Of a stretch of 64,000 nucleotides of DNA, positions 43,701-52,789 are shown piece by piece (position 1 is the first letter of the stretch; every line of letters begins with the position of its first letter). A program made the translations under genes and the position numbers. The stretch is from contig NZ_CP136422.1 in NCBI RefSeq assembly GCF_034355335.1, forward strand, positions 5,182,501 to 5,246,500, written 5' to 3'. The DNA comes from Blautia coccoides (GTDB lineage Bacteria > Bacillota > Clostridia > Lachnospirales > Lachnospiraceae). The notes under the pieces were generated by a model, which saw only the letters and a program-made list of their open reading frames with translations, did no database searches and had not been told where the DNA came from.

Positions 43701-43974
43701 CCAGTATTTCCATCACCAGATAGTGAGGATTTTCAGGGAAAAGACCATGTTCTTTTTCCACATGAAGCTCGGTCTTTCCTCCCTTTTCAATCTTCTCCCA
43801 GGCAGTCAGTCCGTGATAGTCCGGGTTGTCCACAGAGCAAAATTCAAATGCCCGATTGCGGATCAGTTCCGCGTATAATCCTCCGTCTGCCGCATGGTTT
43901 AAATCCTCAAAAAAGATACCGAACAGGTCCTGCATATCTGCCTTTTCCGCTCTTGTATTTATCTTTACCTGCAT
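40744..43974 (-). CDS. GH51-GH43 fusion, arabinofuranosidase/arabinanase type
   Basis: A 1076-residue cytosolic two-enzyme protein. Residues 1-770 form a GH51-type alpha-L-arabinofuranosidase: FGIFFEDLNHAADGGLYAEL at the N terminus, a carbohydrate-binding-like insert (about 60-195), RFLRFPGGC, the acid/base Glu in YIGIGNEEVG, the nucleophile Glu in VFLGEYAS, and a C-terminal beta domain. Residues 775-1076 form a GH43 five-blade propeller: base Asp in HGLYADPDMLKYKDTYYLY, pKa-modulating Asp in VIDPSIYEEDG, then WAPAVFERDGQFYFYF. One gene would thus supply two arabinose-releasing sites. AAAGGA precedes the ATG. It is the second gene of the operon. Confidence 0.92.
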   Translation of the reverse strand: MQVKINTRAEKADMQDLFGIFFEDLNHAADGGLYAELIRNRAFEFCSVDNPDYHGLTAWEKIEKGGKTELHVEKEHGLFPENPHYLVMEILEEGEDIGVCNHGFGPGIFYEKGAYYDFSCYARKERGDCDKLVVSLRSGTGEIYTSQTIDITEKWEKYQLTFQVPCDDRQGRLAVTAKGSGCVELDFVSLFPVHTYKNRKNGLRRDLAQLLEEMHPRFLRFPGGCLVHGGSLHAGDRDSLYRWKNTIGPVENRPACRNNWGYNQTMGLGYYEYFLLCEDLGAKPVPVLPGGYDPHTHEAAVGDELKDYVQDALDLIEFANGDAESYWGSRRAAMGHPEPFHMEYIGIGNEEVGEPFFERYPLFHRAVREKYPEIKIIGTSGPFAAGKEYDRGWQSAREEGADLVDEHYYQSPEWFIAEHHRYDAFWDNGPKVFLGEYASQDNTWFNALAEASYMVGMQNAAHAVKLACYAPLFCHVHYENWRPDMIWFDNCAAVPTPSYHVQKLFMNHHGDAVLKQEISGKGSSVMMSRYPDSLPGDIVLEANESQVAFENIVITEEDTGKKYTCQKTVLSPECSRKRIATVDSQNYTIRLNARELSGKKGFTVSFGQQDEKNRLFWRLGGWANEDSIIGEDIDGRNSCLIQRTRSVEAGRNYDLELRVRGRRVETYVDGAAELETEVRPVAAEPVYITSSLERETGDIIVKIVNVLPREENVQICLEGEEGSRFTGHIYRMEGFDRDDRNTFKHPDLVRPDVADIEFDSSVFEVDIKPESLCILRLCRRQNPVLHGLYADPDMLKYKDTYYLYPTTDGFANWSGTQFHAFSSENLREWKDEGVILDTASEQVPWSVGSAWAPAVFERDGQFYFYFCAKRPDGVSCIGAAVSSSPASGYRAQPKPLLTPEMVQAAGVKMSQVIDPSIYEEDGQVYMLFGNGSPAVVKLSEDLLHICPETMKNLEGAEDFREAVTVLKREGIYHFTWSCDDTGSEDYHVNYGISHSLYGPVKYLYPVLEKRPGAGVLGTGHHCILREPQEDIYYMAYHRFATPVREYPEGRGCHRETCIDRVEFGTDGRMKPVQVQP

Positions 43975-44085
43975 ATTATATTCTTCCTTTCCTGTAACCT
44001 TCAGCCGGGCAAATAATTACCCTCTTTCAAATCTGTGTCTGTGCGCTGCCAGGCATACTGTCTGGCATGAAGTACCAGTAACCTG

Positions 44086-45015
44086 TCACTCTGATATCTT
44101 GTTGCCAAAACAGGTTTGCAGGCGCTCATATTCCTCTTCCTTCAGAACCAGCACAGAACCATGGCGCTTGCAGACATCTCCCATATGGTAATCTCCGGGT
44201 TCTGCCACTTTAAAGTCGCCTTTTTCCAGGCTTGTGCAGATAAGGGGAAGATACCCAAGCCCTTCCGCAAACCGATCCACCATAAGACACCATTCTCCCT
44301 CTTCTCCTATGGGGAATGCTGCCGGTCCTTCCACTCCCATCAAAGTATTTAATGTCTCCGCATCCATCTCCGTAAATTCTCCCTGAAGACTTGTGCCTCT
44401 GTCCATGCGTACCTTTTTAGTTGTCTCGTCCTTGGAAAAACGGTAGAAAACACCAGCCACCTCCACTATAGTGGTATCTATCACATGATGTTCCCTCTCA
44501 ATGTATTTTCCCGGTGCTGTGAACTCTTTAAAATCTCTTGTATAGGCGCTGTAAATCCTCTGTTTGTGCGCGGTATCACCTGTCTCCTTTGTCATGGAGG
44601 CCCAGAACACAAGATATGCTTCCTTCTCCGGGTCATATACTGCCTCCGGCGCCCACGCGCAGCCTGCCCCGGGGACCCCTGTCTCGAATGTCCAGGGTTC
44701 TGACCAGTTTACCAGGTCCGTGGAACACCAGATCACGATTTTTGTACTTCCCTCCATCTGTGCCGCGGTCCAACCTTTGCCGTTTGCTATCCTTAAGTCC
44801 GTTGCAATGATATAAAATTTCCCGTCTATGACAGATCTTACTATAAACGGATCCCTGACTCCCTTTTCCCCGGCTTTCCAGCGGATCACCGGCTTTTGGC
44901 CGTTTAGATCCTGCCAGTGCAGTCCATCCCTGCTAAGCGCATAATACACCTGCTCTCCCTCGGGGGATTCCCCTGTAAAATGTACAAATAAATAACCTTT
45001 TTTTCTATTCTCCAT
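44086..45015 (-). CDS. GH43 family glycoside hydrolase
   Basis: A 309-residue cytosolic five-blade propeller protein: GYLFVHFTGES at the start, KGVRDPFIVRS with an Asp in the position of the catalytic base or pKa Asp, CAWAPEAVYDPEKEAYLVFWAS, HHVIDTTIVEV and MGVEGPAAFPIGEEGEWCLM. It resembles GH43 exo-arabinosidases or arabinan-active enzymes. The substrate is uncertain because the subfamily cannot be fixed by eye. First gene of the operon 45015-37852, with the repressor site and promoter just upstream. Confidence 0.87.
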   Translation of the reverse strand: MENRKKGYLFVHFTGESPEGEQVYYALSRDGLHWQDLNGQKPVIRWKAGEKGVRDPFIVRSVIDGKFYIIATDLRIANGKGWTAAQMEGSTKIVIWCSTDLVNWSEPWTFETGVPGAGCAWAPEAVYDPEKEAYLVFWASMTKETGDTAHKQRIYSAYTRDFKEFTAPGKYIEREHHVIDTTIVEVAGVFYRFSKDETTKKVRMDRGTSLQGEFTEMDAETLNTLMGVEGPAAFPIGEEGEWCLMVDRFAEGLGYLPLICTSLEKGDFKVAEPGDYHMGDVCKRHGSVLVLKEEEYERLQTCFGNKISE

Positions 45016-45055
45016 GCAGCTTTTTCCTCCTCATCCGCACTATCTTTTCATTTTG

Positions 45056-45069
45056 TGAAATCGGTTTCA
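45056..45069 (-). promoter_or_regulatory. LacI-type operator before the GH43 operon
   Basis: Minus strand TGAAACCGATTTCA: inverted TGAAA/TTTCA arms around a CG centre, at about +4 to +17 from the predicted start. It is identical in sequence to the site at 63329-63342 and shares both arms with 63540-63553. Confidence 0.75.
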
Positions 45070-45079
45070 AATTTATTTC

Positions 45080-45108
45080 ATTTTACTACAACCCACGTAT
45101 TTTCACAA
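45080..45108 (-). promoter_or_regulatory. Promoter of the GH43/GH51-43/GH88/DUF2264 operon
   Basis: TTGTGA (45103-45108), 17 bases, TAAAAT (45080-45085) on the minus strand, placing the transcript start beside the operator. Confidence 0.65.
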
Positions 45109-45159
45109 TGGCTTTCCGCAAAAAAGTCGCTGATTTACAATAAGTCTCTCTTAATTCCA

Positions 45160-45187
45160 TTGTTTTCCCCGGCAGGTTCCCTATAAT
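45160..45187 (+). promoter_or_regulatory. Probable promoter of the GH2 gene
   Basis: TATAAT at 45182-45187 with TTGTTT 16 bases upstream (45160-45165), 89 bases before the GH2 start. Confidence 0.55.
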
Positions 45188-45276
45188 ATGTTTTAGCAGA
45201 AAAACAAAACCAAAAGTATAACACCGTGTGGGGACTGAACAGTTCCCCAAAAGCATAGATCAGGAGGTATTTCTAT

Positions 45277-47763
45277 ATGAATACAACACATTATCCCATA
45301 AATAAAAACTGTAGATTTCACCTGGGTGACTGCCCGGATGCCTGGCAGGCATGGTACGACGATTCAGACTGGGAAAGTGTTTCCCTTCCCCATGATTGGT
45401 CTGTAACCCTGCCTTTCTCCAGAGAATATTCCAGCGGCACCGGGTATCTGGCCGGGGGGATCGGATGGTATCGTTTCCGTATCACTCCCCATGAATCCTG
45501 GAAAGGCAAACGTCTGTATCTGGCCTTCGATGGCGTGTACAAGAACAGCCGCGTATGGTGCAACAGCTATTACCTGGGAAACAGGCCCAACGGATATATT
45601 TCCTTTACTTATGATATTACAGAGCAGTTCAGCTTTGACCGGGAGAATATCATCTGTGTCTGCGCAGACCACAGGGATATTGCGGATTCCCGCTGGTTCA
45701 CCGGTTCCGGTATCACCAGAAAAGTACAGCTCATCGTTCAGGAACCCGTGCACATGGTTCCCTGGAGCATGGCCTTTGAAACCCCCGAGGTCTCTTCTCA
45801 AAAAGCTGCTTTTTGCGCCTCCTGTGAAATAAAAAATGACACACTGGAGGAGGTACAGGTTACAGCTAAATTCAGACTGATCAAGACAGAAAACACAAAA
45901 AGTAATATTGAAAACTGCAATTTTCCAGCCCATGAGACACCACCTGAAAACTCCCACACATCCTCTTATACGGAGAACAGGATACAGGCTGAAGCCTCTG
46001 TAAATATGCGTATCCCTGCCGGTGCCGCATGCAGGGCTAAAGTCGCAGGTGAGGTTCTTTCTCCCGTCCTGTGGTCTCCTGATTCACCGGATCTATATAC
46101 TCTGGAAACCTGGATCTGCCCTGCTGACAGTGTTTCCGGCCAAGCCTGCCACGCTGTAGCCTACAGAGTTGACAGCCGCAGGGTGGGTATCCGGAGTATC
46201 TGTTTTGATGCAGATACAGGCTTTTACCTGAATGACAAAAATATGCTGATAAAAGGCGTTTGTGTTCACCACGACGCCGGCTGCCTGGGCGCTGCCGTTC
46301 CTGTTCCTGTGTGGGAAAGACGTCTGAAAAAGCTGAAGGATATGGGATGTAACGCCATCCGCATGAGCCACAATCCCCATATGCCGGAGCTTTATGACTT
46401 ATGTGATTCCATGGGATTTCTTGTCATAGACGAGGCTTTCGACGAGTGGGAGGGACCGAAAAACAAGTGGAGTACAGGACATAATGTGTATCCGCCAAAG
46501 CATCAGGGGTACTATCTGGATTTTCCCAGGTGGCACAGAGAAGACCTGACAGACCTGGTACGCCGGGACCGCTGCCATCCTTCCATTATCATGTGGAGTA
46601 TCGGCAACGAGATCGACTACCCCAATGATCCTTACTGCCACGCCTCTTTTACCACCATGACCGGCAATAACGACGCGGATAAACCGGCAGAGGAACGGCA
46701 GTATAACCCCAAAAGGCCGGATGCCGGACGCCTTGCTGTACTGGCCGAAAGACTTACCAAGATCGTAAAAGAAAGTGATAAGACACGTCCTGTCACCCTG
46801 GCGGCTGCCTTTCCTGAACTGTCCTCCCGGCTGGGATTTCTGGATTCCCTGGATGTGGCAGGATACAACTACAAGGAACATCTATACGAGGAAAGCCACC
46901 GCAGATTTCCTGATAAGCCTTTCATCGGCAGCGAGAACGGACACAGCCTGGAAGCGTGGGAGGCTGTGACAAAAAATCCCTATATCTCAGGGCAGTTTCT
47001 CTGGACCGGGATCGATTATCTGGGAGAGGCAAAAGGCTGGCCCATCCACGGCTCTGGTGCCGGACTTCTGACTCTTGCGGGATTTGAAAAGCCGGGTTAT
47101 TACCGCAGGCAGAGTCTGTGGTCTGCCAAACCTATGGTACATCTGTCCACAGCCCGCTTGGACACAGACCAGGGGGAATGGACTCCCGTATCTGATACCT
47201 GGAATTACCCGGAAAAAGAAAAAGTCCTTGTGAAATGTTATACGAATCTGCCTCAGGTGGAGCTATGGCTGAATGACGAATGTCTGGGCACCTATCAAAA
47301 GCCCCCTGCCTGCGACGCTGTTATGATCACCACCGACTATATTCCCGGTACGCTGAAAGCCCTTGGAAAAGCCTCGGACGGTACCGAAGTTTCCCATACC
47401 CTGACTACCACAGACACAGCCTGCCGGATATCCCTGCGTTGTTATGAGGATATCCTTCCCTCAGCCGCAAAAACAACTTTCCGTCAGATTGAGGTGCTCA
47501 TGAAAGACACCTGGGGAAATCCTGTTTTATCTGACTGCTCACTTTTGCATGTGGAAACGGAAAACGGCCAAATACTGGGTTTGGAAAATGGAGATCTGAC
47601 AGATGTGACAGATTACAGCGCCGCTTTCAGACGGGCATATCACGGCAGATTATTGATTTATGTAAACCATATAGATGAAGAAAAAGAAATGACTGTCACT
47701 GTTTCCGGTGATGCGGAGGCAAATATAAAAACGGCGGTCCTGACTCTTTCCTCCTTAAAATAA
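45277..47763 (+). CDS. GH2 family beta-galactosidase or beta-glucuronidase-type enzyme
   Basis: An 828-residue cytosolic protein with the GH2 domain order: N-terminal sugar-binding domain (SLPHDWSVTLPF, GGIGWYRFRI, DGVYKNSRVWCN), an immunoglobulin-like domain, the TIM barrel (IKGVCVHHDAGCLGAAV, CNAIRMSHNPH), and C-terminal beta domains. The acid/base Glu is in MWSIGNEID (residue 445) and the nucleophile Glu in FIGSENGHS (residue 553). Beta-galactosidase is most likely, but GH2 also holds arabinopyranosidases. AGGAGG precedes the ATG. Divergent from the GH43 operon; the shared region carries the operator. Confidence 0.9.
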   Translation: MNTTHYPINKNCRFHLGDCPDAWQAWYDDSDWESVSLPHDWSVTLPFSREYSSGTGYLAGGIGWYRFRITPHESWKGKRLYLAFDGVYKNSRVWCNSYYLGNRPNGYISFTYDITEQFSFDRENIICVCADHRDIADSRWFTGSGITRKVQLIVQEPVHMVPWSMAFETPEVSSQKAAFCASCEIKNDTLEEVQVTAKFRLIKTENTKSNIENCNFPAHETPPENSHTSSYTENRIQAEASVNMRIPAGAACRAKVAGEVLSPVLWSPDSPDLYTLETWICPADSVSGQACHAVAYRVDSRRVGIRSICFDADTGFYLNDKNMLIKGVCVHHDAGCLGAAVPVPVWERRLKKLKDMGCNAIRMSHNPHMPELYDLCDSMGFLVIDEAFDEWEGPKNKWSTGHNVYPPKHQGYYLDFPRWHREDLTDLVRRDRCHPSIIMWSIGNEIDYPNDPYCHASFTTMTGNNDADKPAEERQYNPKRPDAGRLAVLAERLTKIVKESDKTRPVTLAAAFPELSSRLGFLDSLDVAGYNYKEHLYEESHRRFPDKPFIGSENGHSLEAWEAVTKNPYISGQFLWTGIDYLGEAKGWPIHGSGAGLLTLAGFEKPGYYRRQSLWSAKPMVHLSTARLDTDQGEWTPVSDTWNYPEKEKVLVKCYTNLPQVELWLNDECLGTYQKPPACDAVMITTDYIPGTLKALGKASDGTEVSHTLTTTDTACRISLRCYEDILPSAAKTTFRQIEVLMKDTWGNPVLSDCSLLHVETENGQILGLENGDLTDVTDYSAAFRRAYHGRLLIYVNHIDEEKEMTVTVSGDAEANIKTAVLTLSSLK

Positions 47764-47843
47764 CATAGAGAAAACAGGAGTTCAGACAAGCTTGCTCCGG
47801 TACTTACGGTCAAACAGAAGCAGGCCGACAGAAAGGAAATTCC

Positions 47844-49220
47844 ATGAAATTCTTTCATTATGACAAGACACTCAGCATTATGAAAACACCGCAGGGCACT
47901 ATGACCCTGTCCCGCATTTTCGTTCCCTTTTTTACGGAAATGCTGCTGCTCAACATGATGGGTACTATCAATACCCTGATGCTCGCCCATTACTCAGATG
48001 ACGCGGTGGCTGCCGTAGGCTCTGCCACCCAGCTTCTGGGAATGATACTCACATTTTATACTGTGATCAGCACAGGCTCTTCCATTGTGATCAATCACAA
48101 TCTGGGCGCGGAAAATACGGAAAAAGCTTCTGACGCAGCCCTTACTTCCATTATCCTGTGCGGTTCCCTGAGCCTGATCCTGGGCACCTGTCTCTCCCTT
48201 GCCGCAAGGCCGCTTTTGGGCCTTATGCATCTGCAGGGACAGGTTTTAGACTATGCCGTCACCTATTTCCGGATCGCAGTGCAGTTTTCCTTTTTCCAGG
48301 CAGTAACCTCCAGTATCTCCGGCATTTTCAGAAGCTATGGCAAGCCAAAGATATCGGTCTGTGTCTCACTTACTATGAATGGCATGAATGCAGCACTGGC
48401 TTATCTGGTCATCTTTCGACCCATAGAACTTCCCGTCTCAGGGGTATCCGGTATTGCCGCAGCCTATGTGTGCAGTCAGCTTTTCGGACTGCTCCTGATC
48501 CTTGCCTTCCTGCGGAAAATCCCCCTTGGGCTGCATTTCAGGCAAAAAAACTTCGCCTCCCTGAAGGTCGCCGTGACCATGCTGAAGGTGGGAATTCCGG
48601 GAGGGATCAGCAGCATCTCCTACAACCTCTCTCAGGTGGTCTCCACCTCCATCATTGCCATTTTAGGGGTTGCTGCCATTTCCACCAAAATCTATGTGTC
48701 CAACATTGTCTTTTATGTATATGTATTCGGCATGAGCCTTGGCCTGTCCACCTCCCTGATGATCGGATGGCTTGCCGGAGCCGGGAAATATGAACAGGCC
48801 TACCGTCTGAATCTGCAGAACCTGAAGCTGACCATAAGCGCCAATGTAATGCTGTCCTTTTTGATCTTTTTGCTGGCAGAACCACTGCTTGGATGCTTTA
48901 CCACAGACCCACAGATCATTTCCATGGGCAGACATCTGATGCTTATTGATATACTGGTGGAAATAGGCAGAGGATTCAACCATGTGGAGGAGAATTCCCT
49001 GCGGGGTGCCGGCGATGTGGTCTATCCCATGGCCGTATCCATGATATCCTGCTGGACCATGAGCATTCTATTTTCCTACATTCTGGGAATCCACATGGGA
49101 CTTGGACTGACGGGGTGCTGGATTGCCTTTGCCATGGATGAATTCTTCAGAGGCACCGCATATCTGATACGCTGGAGATCAAGAAAATGGACCACGAAAA
49201 CAGTCGCGGTCCATGCCTGA
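47844..49220 (+). CDS. MATE family efflux transporter
   Basis: A 458-residue protein with about twelve membrane helices in two similar halves. The first half shows FVPFFTEMLLLNMMGTINTLMLAHYSD (given as the family's opening helix, residues 30-55, key residues Pro and Asn) and ITVIST-like TVISTGSSIVINHNLGA; the second begins near residue 255. It exports drugs or metabolites using Na+ or H+. AAAGGAA precedes the ATG, 80 bases after the GH2 stop on the same strand, so partial co-transcription is possible. A link with sugar use is not evident. Confidence 0.9.
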   Translation: MKFFHYDKTLSIMKTPQGTMTLSRIFVPFFTEMLLLNMMGTINTLMLAHYSDDAVAAVGSATQLLGMILTFYTVISTGSSIVINHNLGAENTEKASDAALTSIILCGSLSLILGTCLSLAARPLLGLMHLQGQVLDYAVTYFRIAVQFSFFQAVTSSISGIFRSYGKPKISVCVSLTMNGMNAALAYLVIFRPIELPVSGVSGIAAAYVCSQLFGLLLILAFLRKIPLGLHFRQKNFASLKVAVTMLKVGIPGGISSISYNLSQVVSTSIIAILGVAAISTKIYVSNIVFYVYVFGMSLGLSTSLMIGWLAGAGKYEQAYRLNLQNLKLTISANVMLSFLIFLLAEPLLGCFTTDPQIISMGRHLMLIDILVEIGRGFNHVEENSLRGAGDVVYPMAVSMISCWTMSILFSYILGIHMGLGLTGCWIAFAMDEFFRGTAYLIRWRSRKWTTKTVAVHA

Positions 49221-49242
49221 AAAAGCTATTCTGCCAGCTATC

Positions 49243-49881
49243 TTATTTTCTCTGTATGCGGCCCAAATCCATCTCATATACGGAGTCGCACAACTGCCTG
49301 ATATCCTCCTGGTTATGGCTTGCCAGCAGGATCGTGTTTCCCTTTTCTTTTAATTTGAGCAGTAACTGCCTCATATCCTCTACTCCTTGATTGTCCAGGC
49401 CGTTCATCGGTTCGTCCAGGATCAATATATTCTGATCCTCCATAATTGCCTGGGCAATCCCCAGTCTCTGGCGCATTCCCATAGAATATTTTCCCACTTT
49501 TTTATTCTTTTGCTCCGCAAGGCCCACCAGGTCTAAGACATCATTTATCTTTTCCCTGTCAGGCTTACCGTTTAGTCCCATTAAAAATTCCAGGTTTTTG
49601 TAACCGCTGTAATGCCTCAAAAATCCGGGTGATTCTATGATGATCCCCAGATTCGACAGGGTACTTTTGTCCCTTCCCACAGCCTTTCCTTCTATCTGTA
49701 TCTCACCCCTGTCTATCTGCAGAAAACCACAGATACATTTAAAAAGCACTGTCTTCCCGGAGCCATTTCTTCCTATGATTCCGCAAATACTCCCCTTATC
49801 CGCCTGCAAGCTGACGTCATGCAGAACCTCAATATTTTCAAATGATTTGTAAACATTTTTCACTTCTATGGTATGGTTCAT
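49243..49881 (-). CDS. ABC transporter ATP-binding protein
   Basis: A 212-residue ATPase with Walker A GRNGSGKT near residue 37, signature YSMGMRQRLGIAQAIM near 132, Walker B ILILDEPMNGLD and switch His in LASHNQ. The resemblance is to the bacitracin/lantibiotic-immunity (BcrA/LptF-like) class of ABC-2 exporters. It overlaps the permease gene by 4 bases (ATGA). Last gene of the operon starting at 53172. Confidence 0.92.
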   Translation of the reverse strand: MNHTIEVKNVYKSFENIEVLHDVSLQADKGSICGIIGRNGSGKTVLFKCICGFLQIDRGEIQIEGKAVGRDKSTLSNLGIIIESPGFLRHYSGYKNLEFLMGLNGKPDREKINDVLDLVGLAEQKNKKVGKYSMGMRQRLGIAQAIMEDQNILILDEPMNGLDNQGVEDMRQLLLKLKEKGNTILLASHNQEDIRQLCDSVYEMDLGRIQRK

Positions 49882-50726
49882 TCTTCAACCTCCGGGAGAT
49901 CTTTGTGCAGGATACCGTATATACATCCCAGGAACAATATGGTGATCAAAACACTCAAAATAAGGATTTGCTGTATGGCGTCAGGGCCTCTGTAAGTGGG
50001 ACTGTAAAACAGATACGAGGGATCCAGCCAGGCCGCGGTTGCCAGATAATGAATGGGGGTTGGCATAAAAGAAAGGCGGTAAGGAGCCAGGATCACCAGC
50101 ATTGCGGCCGCGATCCCCACCTCACGTTTCAGGAACAGGTTGCAGAAAAACAACACCAAACCAATCAGAACCGCATTTAAAATTCCCATCATACAGGTCC
50201 AACCCAGGGCCTCCAGAGGCTTAAACTGATTCAAAATATCTACAGGCACCTGCAAAGGGATTCCACTGTTAAGTCCCGCATCTGTCCGTGCCAGTGTATT
50301 CCAAACATTGCCCCACTCATTTCTGAATGATATGTGGGGAAACAGAAAAATCAAACTCATAAGATAAAGCATAAGAAAATATAACACACTGCCCAAAATA
50401 ATATAACATATCTGTCCCACTGCCCATACAATTTTTCCGGTTCTTATGGTCAAATACATTTGGGAGCGGTTAAAAAACGGTGCGTTGCTGAACAACAGAG
50501 CCACCCCTGCCAGAAAACAGAAAATAACCGATGGATGAATAAATAAAAAACTGAATAAAAAAGGAGTTGCCTTCAACTGATGCATTTCCAAAAATGCGCG
50601 GAGGGAAGACATCAGTGTACTCAAAAATATAAAATTACAAATAACGATCATATACAGTCTGGGATTGCGGATCAATTGTACTAACTGATATCTGGTTATC
50701 CGCAGAATACGATGTCTATGCTTCAT
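49878..50726 (-). CDS. ABC-2 type transporter permease (second)
   Basis: About 282 residues with six hydrophobic segments and little else recognisable: TRYQLVQLIRNPRLYMIVIC at the N terminus is typical of ABC-2 permeases of the bacteriocin-immunity kind. ATG at 50726 follows GGAGG and overlaps the preceding permease gene's end by 11 bases. It would pair with the other permease and the ATPase. Confidence 0.8.
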   Translation of the reverse strand: MKHRHRILRITRYQLVQLIRNPRLYMIVICNFIFLSTLMSSLRAFLEMHQLKATPFLFSFLFIHPSVIFCFLAGVALLFSNAPFFNRSQMYLTIRTGKIVWAVGQICYIILGSVLYFLMLYLMSLIFLFPHISFRNEWGNVWNTLARTDAGLNSGIPLQVPVDILNQFKPLEALGWTCMMGILNAVLIGLVLFFCNLFLKREVGIAAAMLVILAPYRLSFMPTPIHYLATAAWLDPSYLFYSPTYRGPDAIQQILILSVLITILFLGCIYGILHKDLPEVEE

Positions 50727-51483
50727 ACTCGTACCTCCTGATCCCAAAATACAGCAAAATACAGGAACCTATATAAGAACAGAGTGCAAATATGGCAATA
50801 TACAGAAAGAACAGGGTACAGGGCTGACTGGTATTGACCACCCAAAACATACTTTCCACATCTGCAGAAAATTTTATAATATAATTGGAAACAAAAATCA
50901 GTATAAAGAATAAAACAGGCGGTACGCACAATACCAGGAAGCCATCCCGTATATAAGCAGACAAAGCCAAGGATGCTGCCGCCATACAACTACAGCAGAT
51001 TCCATTCACCAGCGTTTGAAGAAAGATAAATCCCATTGTGTGCTCAGGAAGCATAAACCCAAAGGTTGTAATCTCTTTTAAATTTTCCACAGCCAGACCT
51101 CTGTCTGACACCAGAGGATACTGAGTCAATTCAAAAGCCAGATATAAAAAAGTTCCCAGACAATAGACTGCAATGGTTCCAATAACACAGACTGATACTT
51201 TGGATAACACATATTTTTGAAGTGAAACCCTGCACAGTATATTTTTGATTTCATGGTCCTGCATATCTTCACATACGCTCAATCCATAAAATCCATTACA
51301 GACTGCCATAGTAATATATACAACTGTACTTCGTCCCACTGTTCCAAAGAATATCCCCAAAACATCCATTTCCAGGAAGAACCTCCGGCTGTTCCCGTAC
51401 CATAAAATCGCTACTGCCAGAACAATCAGTACAAATCTTTTATTTAGAAAAGCCCTCTTCATATCCATACGAAAAATTCCCAT
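50716..51483 (-). CDS. ABC-2 type transporter permease (first)
   Basis: About 255 residues with six hydrophobic segments; the start MGIFRMDMKRAFLNKRF, followed by a helix, and a large loop with GFYGLSVCEDMQDHEIKNIL (near residue 70), are usual in ABC-2 permeases. ATG at 51483 has AGGAGAG upstream; an open frame extends to 51555 without a site. Coupled by overlap to the second permease. Substrate unknown; the operon context suggests a peptide. Confidence 0.8.
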   Translation of the reverse strand: MGIFRMDMKRAFLNKRFVLIVLAVAILWYGNSRRFFLEMDVLGIFFGTVGRSTVVYITMAVCNGFYGLSVCEDMQDHEIKNILCRVSLQKYVLSKVSVCVIGTIAVYCLGTFLYLAFELTQYPLVSDRGLAVENLKEITTFGFMLPEHTMGFIFLQTLVNGICCSCMAAASLALSAYIRDGFLVLCVPPVLFFILIFVSNYIIKFSADVESMFWVVNTSQPCTLFFLYIAIFALCSYIGSCILLYFGIRRYEYEA

Positions 51484-51596
51484 ATGACTCTCCTGTTTTT
51501 TTAATCTGTTATTATACAGCCTATTGGCTTCATAGCAGCAAATACATACACACAAACTGCAAATGCGGACTTTTTAAATATTTCTTCTGTGCCTGA

Positions 51597-51639
51597 GAGG
51601 TTGGGTGCAAAAGCCGCCAAATCTGTCTGCCCCAACCTC
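51597..51639. other. Intercistronic hairpin
   Basis: GAGGTTGGG (51597-51605) pairs with CCCAACCTC (51631-51639). It lies between the lipoprotein stop and the first permease start. Neither strand has a U-tract after it, so it is more likely an mRNA-stabilising or processing hairpin than a terminator. Confidence 0.5.
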
Positions 51640-51655
51640 CAAATGAGCAGTCCGG

Positions 51656-52789
51656 TTAAACTGTCAATTCCTGACCATTCACAGCATCTATAACCATTTT
51701 ACTCTCAAAAGAATAGTCCTCACCTGAAACTGTGGTGTCAAAGACCCATACCGGCCTTAGTTCTGCCGTGTTATCCTTCCCCGGAATTATATCCATCATG
51801 AAAGAAATCCGTTTTACCTCATAGGAGGTACCTACAAGACCCTTATAGTTTTGAAAAAATGTGTCGGCCGCTTTATCAAGTGATATTAAATCCACTACAT
51901 CTGTCTGTGTCCACGCATAGCATCCTTGAATACCAGCCCCTACTATGCCGGATTGATTCAACATGACTGTGGCCTCCTCACCGTCTTCAAATCCCTGGCC
52001 TGCGTAAAGATTATAGATAAGAGGAATCCCGTTATATTCCTGCCGGAAATAAAAATAATAGGTATCATCTGCCGAGGACCAGGATTCTTTTTTCAGGGAA
52101 GGGTCTGCTTCTCCGCTGATATCTATTATATCCTCCTCCTGCTGCATGGTCTCATGATCCATAACATAAGCAGTTACCACTTCACCCAGATTGATACCAT
52201 ACTTTTTAAACAGCCGGCGGACAGTATCTGCGGCATCTGCCTGGCTCATGAAATCCAGATTTTCTTTTTTCTGATATAAATCTGCATTATACTCTTCTGC
52301 AAAGGTTTCTGTGACAATGCAGTTAGTGTAATGCTGATATAACCCGGAATTTATAATAAATTCACAGGAATTATTATAAGCAAGAACAAATGCATGATCT
52401 ATATCCTCTAAATTTTCCAGAGAGAAGAATGGGCTGTTTTCATCATGATCAAACTTCAGAGAAATATCAGGCGGAAGCAAATCATTTTTCATCTCTTCGC
52501 TCATTTCACTCAAAGGCAGAGGTTCTCCTGAAGCACAATAAACAGGTTTTTCTTTTACTGTATCCGGAATCACCACATCAGCATCTATACTGATGTTTTC
52601 TTCTTTTCTCGTGAATGTAGTAACCGACGAGTCAAAAATTGAACGTTCTGACTCTTGTACGGCTTTTGTCTTTGATTCTTTTTCCGTATCCAGTGAAGAG
52701 GGTTGTTCCTCTCTGCCGCAAGAAATCAGTCCCACTCCCAAAATCGCATATAATATAATAACTCTTAAACTTAACTTCTTCTTACTCAT
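51656..52789 (-). CDS. Predicted lipoprotein of unknown function
   Basis: A 377-residue protein with a lipoprotein signal (KKKLSLRVIILYAILGVG, then LISCG with Cys24), a Ser/Glu/Lys-rich linker (25-60), and a large mature domain with alternating strands and helices. Segments such as YNGIPLIYNLYAGQG and IVGAGIQGCYAWTQTDVVD (near 260-300) suggest a YycH/PepSY-like fold, but I cannot confirm it. The start codon overlaps the stop of the 128-residue secreted-protein gene (ATGA), so the two are made together. With the ABC genes it could be an immunity or capture protein. Confidence 0.75.
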   Translation of the reverse strand: MSKKKLSLRVIILYAILGVGLISCGREEQPSSLDTEKESKTKAVQESERSIFDSSVTTFTRKEENISIDADVVIPDTVKEKPVYCASGEPLPLSEMSEEMKNDLLPPDISLKFDHDENSPFFSLENLEDIDHAFVLAYNNSCEFIINSGLYQHYTNCIVTETFAEEYNADLYQKKENLDFMSQADAADTVRRLFKKYGINLGEVVTAYVMDHETMQQEEDIIDISGEADPSLKKESWSSADDTYYFYFRQEYNGIPLIYNLYAGQGFEDGEEATVMLNQSGIVGAGIQGCYAWTQTDVVDLISLDKAADTFFQNYKGLVGTSYEVKRISFMMDIIPGKDNTAELRPVWVFDTTVSGEDYSFESKMVIDAVNGQELTV

